A stretch of DNA of 64,000 nucleotides, taken from contig QFOD01000013.1 of the NCBI GenBank assembly GCA_003241055.1, forward strand, positions 75,685 to 139,684, given 5' to 3'. The notes under the pieces were generated by a model. The model searched no databases, was not told where the DNA came from, and saw only the letters and a program-made list of their open reading frames with translations. Numbering within the stretch: position 1 is the stretch's first letter; every line of letters starts with the position of its first letter. Shown here piece by piece: positions 60,133 to 64,000 of the stretch. The DNA comes from Roseateles depolymerans (GTDB lineage: Bacteria; Pseudomonadota; Gammaproteobacteria; Burkholderiales; Burkholderiaceae_C). The position numbers and the translations under genes are program-made.

Positions 60133-61664
60133 TTCTGCTCCCACACCGGCTTCTTTGCCGACAGGGCGCCGCTCTCTTTGGGATAGAGGCAAATCAGAAC
60201 ATCGCGCAGGACATTGCCCACTAACAAGGTATGTTCCGCCCGCACTCGCGATACATTGGCCTGCAGGTCTCTAGCTCCCCACATCTGGTCCAATCGATCC
60301 TGATAGCCCTTCAGTACTTGGTCAACCACGGCCGACCATTGCGTTGGAACTGCCTTCTTTCGCCACGTGCCTTGCCCTCGACCGAAATGGGCGACGCTCA
60401 AGTAGAGCAGGACAGAATTGTCCAGCGCCTCGACTACTGATCTAGGACTCCAACGGATTACCTTCTTGCCCTTGCTTCTAAGCACGTTGTATCCCTCGGC
60501 AATTGCAGCACCGCCTAAGGCACCCAGCACCCCGCCAACCAGCGCGCCCGTTCCAAGCGTTAGTCCGCCGGCCATCAAATCCGCAGTCAAACCGGTCAAA
60601 ACGCCTGAAACGACGCCGCCAACCAGCGAAGACGTCGATTTACTCAACGGACCATTCACGCATAGTTGCTCGGTAGCGACTTGGAGAACTTCCGCCGAAC
60701 TCACGCCGTCGAGGCGATTGACGGCCACTAATTGATTCGCCAAATCCTTGGTGCACTCCGCAAACCGTTGCGCCAGGGCCTCCATGGCGAGTTCAGCGGG
60801 GCGTCGCTCATTGGACTTGCCCCAGGGGAGTTTGTCGCGAATCAGCTCAACGGCATCGGTCACACCGCTAAACCATCGGGTGTCCAAATCCACCCCATCC
60901 GCAGCGACCTGCATCAAATAGTCAGCAATGGCGGCGACTGATGCATCAAAGCGATCCACATACGCTAGCGCCAAACCGTCAGCCAACTGCTGATAGCGAG
61001 GACGCGACGCATTGGGCAGCAGTCGACCAATTTCCTCGAAAAGCATCAGTTCTTGAAGCCAGCACCGTGTGAATGCATCAAGATCAATGACTGACTGTAC
61101 GACTGGATGAGTTGCCAACGCGGTTCGCCATTCTGCAACCCGTATGGCGGCGTCACCGTTATTGAGCAACGCGCCGCCTTGGTTCAGGATCACGAGCACA
61201 GGCTTGCCAGCCCAGCCAAGCACTTCGAGCTCAGGGGCAACATAGACGGCGTCGATTGGGCGCTCCAGCAGGCTGACGGGATACAACACGACATCGGCGC
61301 GCGCTCGCAAATCAAGCGCGAGCCGCTGAGAACGCCAAAGAGATGGATTGCGGTACCGATCCCACATTTCGCGCACCATCCAAGCCAACCAGCGATGGCG
61401 CAGACGGAATCTCTTGGCCAAGCGAAAGCTGTCGCCAAACCCGGGTGAATCCCATATAAGCAGGGCACCACCGTCGGAACCGACCACAAGTTCGTGCGAT
61501 GTCGTGATGGTCGTTATATCCGGAGCGTCCTCGACGACGCCTACGTCTCTGCCGAGCAATGTGCGCAGTAATGCGGTCTTACCCACATTGGTATGCGCAG
61601 AAACGAAGATATGAATGTTCGTTGCCGAAGCACTTGGGTTCGGCTTGCCGGGTTCATTCATCAC
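60129..61664 (-). CDS. Membrane-associated GTPase (DUF3482-type)
   Basis: A 511-residue P-loop GTPase. The G1 loop is SAHTNVGKTALLRTLLG (Lys29, Thr30), G3 is WDSPGFGDS, and the position of NKxD reads NQGG, so base specificity is uncertain. A helical region (about 215-320) leads to a glycine-rich hydrophobic hairpin (about 335-395; SLVGGVVSGVLTGLTADLM, LTLGTGALVGGVLGALGG) suited to membrane insertion, then a basic and helical tail. It overlaps the upstream DUF2868 gene by 11 bases and the downstream gene by four. DUF2868-DUF3482 pairs recur in betaproteobacteria by my recollection; their role is unknown. Confidence 0.82.
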   Translation of the reverse strand: MMNEPGKPNPSASATNIHIFVSAHTNVGKTALLRTLLGRDVGVVEDAPDITTITTSHELVVGSDGGALLIWDSPGFGDSFRLAKRFRLRHRWLAWMVREMWDRYRNPSLWRSQRLALDLRARADVVLYPVSLLERPIDAVYVAPELEVLGWAGKPVLVILNQGGALLNNGDAAIRVAEWRTALATHPVVQSVIDLDAFTRCWLQELMLFEEIGRLLPNASRPRYQQLADGLALAYVDRFDASVAAIADYLMQVAADGVDLDTRWFSGVTDAVELIRDKLPWGKSNERRPAELAMEALAQRFAECTKDLANQLVAVNRLDGVSSAEVLQVATEQLCVNGPLSKSTSSLVGGVVSGVLTGLTADLMAGGLTLGTGALVGGVLGALGGAAIAEGYNVLRSKGKKVIRWSPRSVVEALDNSVLLYLSVAHFGRGQGTWRKKAVPTQWSAVVDQVLKGYQDRLDQMWGARDLQANVSRVRAEHTLLVGNVLRDVLICLYPKESGALSAKKPVWEQK

Positions 61665-63102
61665 GGTTCAGCCTGCGTTGGAAGTTTGACAAGTCCGCAT
61701 CGTCGGCGCGGCCGAGATCTAGAAAGAGTGGCTCGGCGCGCACTCTATCCAGAATCTGTCGCCATTGCAGTTGTCGCGAACGAAGTCGCTTGTCGTCTAC
61801 AGCCGGAAAGGCTGTTGTATCGACAATGGGAACCACCGGTGTTTCTGGTTCGACCGCTGAGCGCACTTTCTTTAGCAGCACTCCATGCGTATCGGCTTCG
61901 GCCGTTGCGACGACGTTGAAGACTGGAAAGACGGCAACATGTCCATCCTTGTTGAGTGCGCGCTTCCAGTCGTTCGGGTCATCTCCCATTAGAACTGACT
62001 GGTGAATCTCGATCTCTACCGACATGCCATAGATTCGCTCCAGCATTCTTTGGAGATTGGATTTCACCTGCGGCGTCATGTCGTACCTAAAGGGCACGAT
62101 TGCGACGGCAATTTTCTGCCCGCGCCAAGCGGACCTAAGCGCTGTGAAATAAGCGGCATTGAGCGGCAGAGGAAACGCCCGCCTCAACCGCCACCGATCT
62201 ACTGCATTGACGATGATCAGAAATGCCCTGGGTATCAGCACCCACACGATCAGGGAGGCAGCATGCAAATGGAAAAGCGCGCGGGCGAGGCCCAGGTTGT
62301 CGCCCGAGGCCTGCATATTCGCGACGACCTGAACGTCTGGAATTTCCAGCCCAAACAGCTCCGCGCCTGGTGTCACGATGAAGTTGAAGATCTTCTGGAT
62401 GTGCTTGATGTCGAGCCAAGTGCTGCCGGCGACTCCGGGTATGTACTGCGTTGGCAGACCGCGCAAATAGAGCGAAGCAACGACACCAATAGCAAAGCAA
62501 ATTGCTGCGGCGTGGAAAGTGATATTCGTGCGAGTAATGGTCAACGCATGCGACAACTGAATCCAGCGGTCTTGGCAGGCGGTCATCCACGGGTGCCTGC
62601 GCATGTTGCTGAATCCCAGCGCGGACTTGAAGCGGAGCTTCGCAATCGCTTCGCTGATCAGGCCAGGTGGCTTGCGATCGCCAGGCAAGACCTTGAGCGC
62701 GAAATTGAAGAACACCCCCAAGAAGATGGCTACATTCCAGACGATCAGACCGAGGAGCCTGTATTCGACGACGTCCACCTGCTGCTTTGACGCAAGGTAG
62801 TCCGTCATGTATCCAACGAAAAATGCGATGGCGCAAAGGATCCACGCCGCAACGGCAGGCAACGTTGGCTCCTTCAGGCGAATGGCTTTGTCGGGCGTAC
62901 GCTTGGCGATATGACTGATCGCCCATTCCGCGCGGCGCGAAAGCATCGTGCTGAAGCCTGCGTCGCGTCCCGTAAGGTCCAGGGCTACCCGAGTCGCCTC
63001 CTTGGCGTCGATCCCCGTCCATAGCCCGCCGTTTTCCCCTGACTGTTCGATGCCCCTAACGACGCAGACTTCGAGCGCTTGCTTTTCGGATAGTCGTTCC
63101 AT
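61654..63102 (-). CDS. DUF2868-type multispanning membrane protein
   Basis: A 482-residue protein. The N-terminal soluble part (about 1-80, with LSRRAEWAISHIAKRTPDKA) is followed by four transmembrane segments (AAWILCAIAFFVGYMTDYL, LIVWNVAIFLGVFFNFAL, FHAAAICFAIGVVASLYL, SLIVWVLIPRAFLIIVNAV). The C-terminal soluble alpha/beta domain (about 330-482) contains KIAVAIVPFRYDMTPQ and VVPIVDTTAFPAV, resembling a nucleotide-binding fold without a P-loop. It is the first gene of the operon. The family is known only as DUF2868. The A+T content marks it as possible transferred DNA. Confidence 0.85.
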   Translation of the reverse strand: MERLSEKQALEVCVVRGIEQSGENGGLWTGIDAKEATRVALDLTGRDAGFSTMLSRRAEWAISHIAKRTPDKAIRLKEPTLPAVAAWILCAIAFFVGYMTDYLASKQQVDVVEYRLLGLIVWNVAIFLGVFFNFALKVLPGDRKPPGLISEAIAKLRFKSALGFSNMRRHPWMTACQDRWIQLSHALTITRTNITFHAAAICFAIGVVASLYLRGLPTQYIPGVAGSTWLDIKHIQKIFNFIVTPGAELFGLEIPDVQVVANMQASGDNLGLARALFHLHAASLIVWVLIPRAFLIIVNAVDRWRLRRAFPLPLNAAYFTALRSAWRGQKIAVAIVPFRYDMTPQVKSNLQRMLERIYGMSVEIEIHQSVLMGDDPNDWKRALNKDGHVAVFPVFNVVATAEADTHGVLLKKVRSAVEPETPVVPIVDTTAFPAVDDKRLRSRQLQWRQILDRVRAEPLFLDLGRADDADLSNFQRRLNRDE

Positions 63103-63145
63103 GTCACGTATGCATCAGTGCAAGCGCACGATGCGTACTGGCTAC

Positions 63146-63175
63146 GCAATATGTCCGTCCTTCGACCGTAGTCAA
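63146..63175 (-). promoter_or_regulatory. Candidate promoter of the DUF2868-GTPase operon
   Basis: On the minus strand TTGACT (63170-63175), 18-base spacer, TATTGC (63146-63151), 44 bases before the DUF2868 start. The -35 matches five of six consensus bases; the -10 is poor. Confidence 0.35.
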
Positions 63176-63211
63176 AGCCCACATCTGTCCCTCCCTGACT
63201 AATCTCATCTA

Positions 63212-63235
63212 AAACTGCAGTGGCGCATGCAGTTT
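63212..63235. promoter_or_regulatory. Inverted repeat upstream of the GTPase operon
   Basis: Perfect eight-base arms AAACTGCA / TGCAGTTT (63212-63219, 63228-63235) with an eight-base spacer, 110 bases before the DUF2868 start and upstream of its candidate promoter. It could be an operator; no regulator is encoded nearby. Confidence 0.35.
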
Positions 63236-63333
63236 GTACCGCATGCAACGCGGTCAGAGTTTGAATGTCGGGGCTGGAAGGTAGTCTTCAGCCTCTCGAT
63301 TGGGGCGCCGTAGGACCGGGCGATTCATAGAAA

Positions 63334-63383
63334 AAGACCCATAGGTTTCGCAACTTATGGGTCTTCGTTTCGCACGTTATGGG
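63334..63383. repeat. Hairpin and tandem TATGGG repeats near the mobile-element junction
   Basis: Ten-base arms AAGACCCATA / TATGGGTCTT (63334-63343, 63356-63365) form a hairpin with a 12-base loop; on the minus strand it is followed by five Ts, so it may terminate transcription. Overlapping it, TTTCGCAACTTATGGG (63346-63361) and TTTCGCACGTTATGGG (63368-63383) form a direct repeat, 14 of 16 identical, period 22. The arrangement could be a recombinase or transposase site at the end of a mobile element. Confidence 0.5.
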
Positions 63384-63419
63384 GCGCTCTACACGTAGGG
63401 CGCCAAAGTAAGTGCACAG

Positions 63420-63560
63420 ATGCGGATTGTGGATCAAGGACTTGGCGGGTCCCGCGCCACGACATTCAACGGGGCGGTGCACGACTTAGTGCGACTGGCC
63501 TTCGAGCATGCCAAAGTTCTTGCACACGCTTCTTGGCACGTCTTGGAGCACGGGTGTTGA
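63420..63560 (+). pseudogene. Small ORF truncated by the IS21-type insertion
   Basis: An open frame of 46 codons (begins MRIVDQGLGGSRATTF, contains VHDLVRLAFEHAKVL and ASWHVLEHG). It runs up to the first bases of the IS21-like end at about 63555 and meets a TGA there at once. An in-frame TAG at 63396 limits the N-terminal end. It looks like the 5' part of a gene cut by the insertion. I do not recognise the family. The tandem repeats just upstream suggest it was the first gene of an older mobile element. Confidence 0.4.
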
Positions 63561-63561
63561 C

Positions 63562-63616
63562 GCTCGCGGTGAACTGACCCACTTAGCCGGGTGATGCTCG
63601 CGCAAAACTGACCCAC
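63562..63616 (+). repeat. IS21-type left-end direct repeats
   Basis: GCTCGCGGTGAACTGACCCAC (stated in two parts: GCTCGCG-GTG then AACTGACCCAC) at 63562-63582 recurs at 63596-63616 with only the middle three bases changed. Repeated blocks inside the end are the hallmark of IS21-family termini, where the transposase binds. The element end is probably the TG at 63555. Confidence 0.65.
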
Positions 63617-63661
63617 GCAAAACACACTGACCTGCTCAACGGATGAGCAGGGGAAGCAGGA

Positions 63662-63805
63662 GTGATCAGCGTGGGCATGTTGGCCAAGATCAGAAGGATG
63701 CACCTGCGAGATGGACTGTCCATCCGCGAGGTGAGTCGTCGCACCGGGTTGTCCCGGAACACCGTGCGGCAGTGGTTGCGCCAGGAAGGCGTGACCGAAC
63801 CTAAG
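63662..63805 (+). pseudogene. IS21-type transposase IstA, N-terminal fragment
   Basis: From GTG at 63662 the frame reads MISVGMLAKIRRMHLRDGLS, then IREVSRRTGLSRNTVRQWLR, the IstA helix-turn-helix with the LSRNTVR recognition helix. It continues to TEPK and is then interrupted by the inserted element. The frame runs a few unrelated codons into the neighbour before a stop. About 47 native residues of an expected 350-500 remain, so it is non-functional here. GCAGGAG precedes the start. Confidence 0.75.
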
Positions 63806-64000
63806 TGTCCAGCCCCGGGTGATCGTTCAAGCGTTTCGTGAACAGATCGGGGTGCGAGCTTTGCCAGGCCTGCATGGCTTGTAGGGGCGATCGGTGATCC
63901 AGCGCTCGCTGCGGGATGCGCGAGTTGTAGGTCTGCACGTACTGCGTCAGCGTCGCGTCCAATTCCGCTGCCGACTTGAAGCGCGTCTGCGCAATCACCT
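63801..64000 (-). mobile_element. IS481/IS3-like DDE transposase, C-terminal part, cut by window edge
   Basis: The frame is open from the right edge to a TAG at 63801 and gives about 65 residues: RFKSAAELDATLTQYVQTYN, then RIPQRALDHRSPLQAMQAWQ and a closing HPDLFTKRLNDHPGLDT. This is the C-terminal end of an rve-type integrase-core transposase; the YNxRIPQRAL and PxLFxKR...GLDT blocks are seen in IS481 and related IS3-type enzymes. The catalytic DDE residues lie outside the window. The element end is near 63801-63806 (TGTCC), inside the IS21 istA gene. Confidence 0.75.

Larger units (their letters stand above)
63555..63805 (+). mobile_element. IS21-family element, left-end fragment
   Basis: The left end (TG at about 63555), internal repeats and the start of istA are present. 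The element is cut at about 63801-63806, where an IS481/IS3-like element in opposite orientation begins. The remainder of IS21 may lie beyond the window or be lost. Confidence 0.65.

Noticed and set aside
63434..63703. An 89-codon minus-strand frame in the insertion-sequence region
   Set aside because: It spans an IS boundary and opposes both the truncated ORF and the istA start, so it cannot be an original gene.

Overview
The window is GC-rich, densely packed DNA from a betaproteobacterium of the order Burkholderiales. The evidence is the divergent mreBCD-mrdA / gatCAB arrangement, a pyrE-DUF4124 pair, and the overall protein character, which resembles the Rubrivivax/Roseateles/Ideonella group. 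The genus assignment is an inference. About 58 kb looks like ordinary chromosome; the last ~5 kb (from about 59.0 kb) is visibly richer in A+T and ends in nested insertion-sequence debris.

Layout. 1-4307 (minus): the Rod cell-shape operon mreB, mreC, mreD and mrdA, the last cut by the window edge. 4570-7806: gatCAB amidotransferase. 7904-9255 (minus): pyrE and a DUF4124 protein. 9340-11640 (minus): TonB-dependent receptor. 11834-14379: exodeoxyribonuclease III and a POT peptide transporter. 14548-20443: a complete MexEF-OprN-like RND efflux operon. 20619-23790: a LytS-type kinase, a LytTR regulator and an acyltransferase, with matching paired repeats in front of both the kinase and the acyltransferase. 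24317-27437: two DUF2589 proteins, a small protein and a transglycosylase-like/M15 peptidase fusion. 27454-33852: MBL hydrolase, PAS-LuxR and Crp/Fnr regulators, M48 protease, flavin reductase, and a YtrA-controlled ABC operon with a palindromic operator. 34032-41446: a BTAD/AAA/TPR regulator, an RsbW-like kinase, a STAS antagonist and a DUF7151-repeat lipoprotein.

41521-51949 is an envelope-stress block. A mipA-regulator-kinase operon is divergent from a second RND operon whose last, translationally coupled gene is an LpxO-like hydroxylase, followed by mlaA. The divergent promoter region has three copies of CTTACCG/CGGTAAG, a candidate site for the regulator. 52059-57954 holds a LexA-box-preceded divergent SRAP gene, an AraC-GyrI regulator, ChrA, a PCu(A)C copper chaperone, an EF-hand protein, a hydrolase and a ClpP paralogue.

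58173-64000 is accessory. It holds an Mrr-type nuclease with a zinc ribbon, preceded by a frameshifted small gene. Next comes a translationally coupled operon of a DUF2868 membrane protein, a DUF3482-type GTPase with a glycine-rich membrane hairpin, and a coiled-coil membrane protein. At the end is an IS21-type left end that interrupts a small ORF and is itself interrupted by an IS481/IS3-like transposase. The best candidates for undescribed biology are the GTPase operon, the DUF2589 cluster, the LexA-linked SRAP paralogue and the LytTR repeat pairs.
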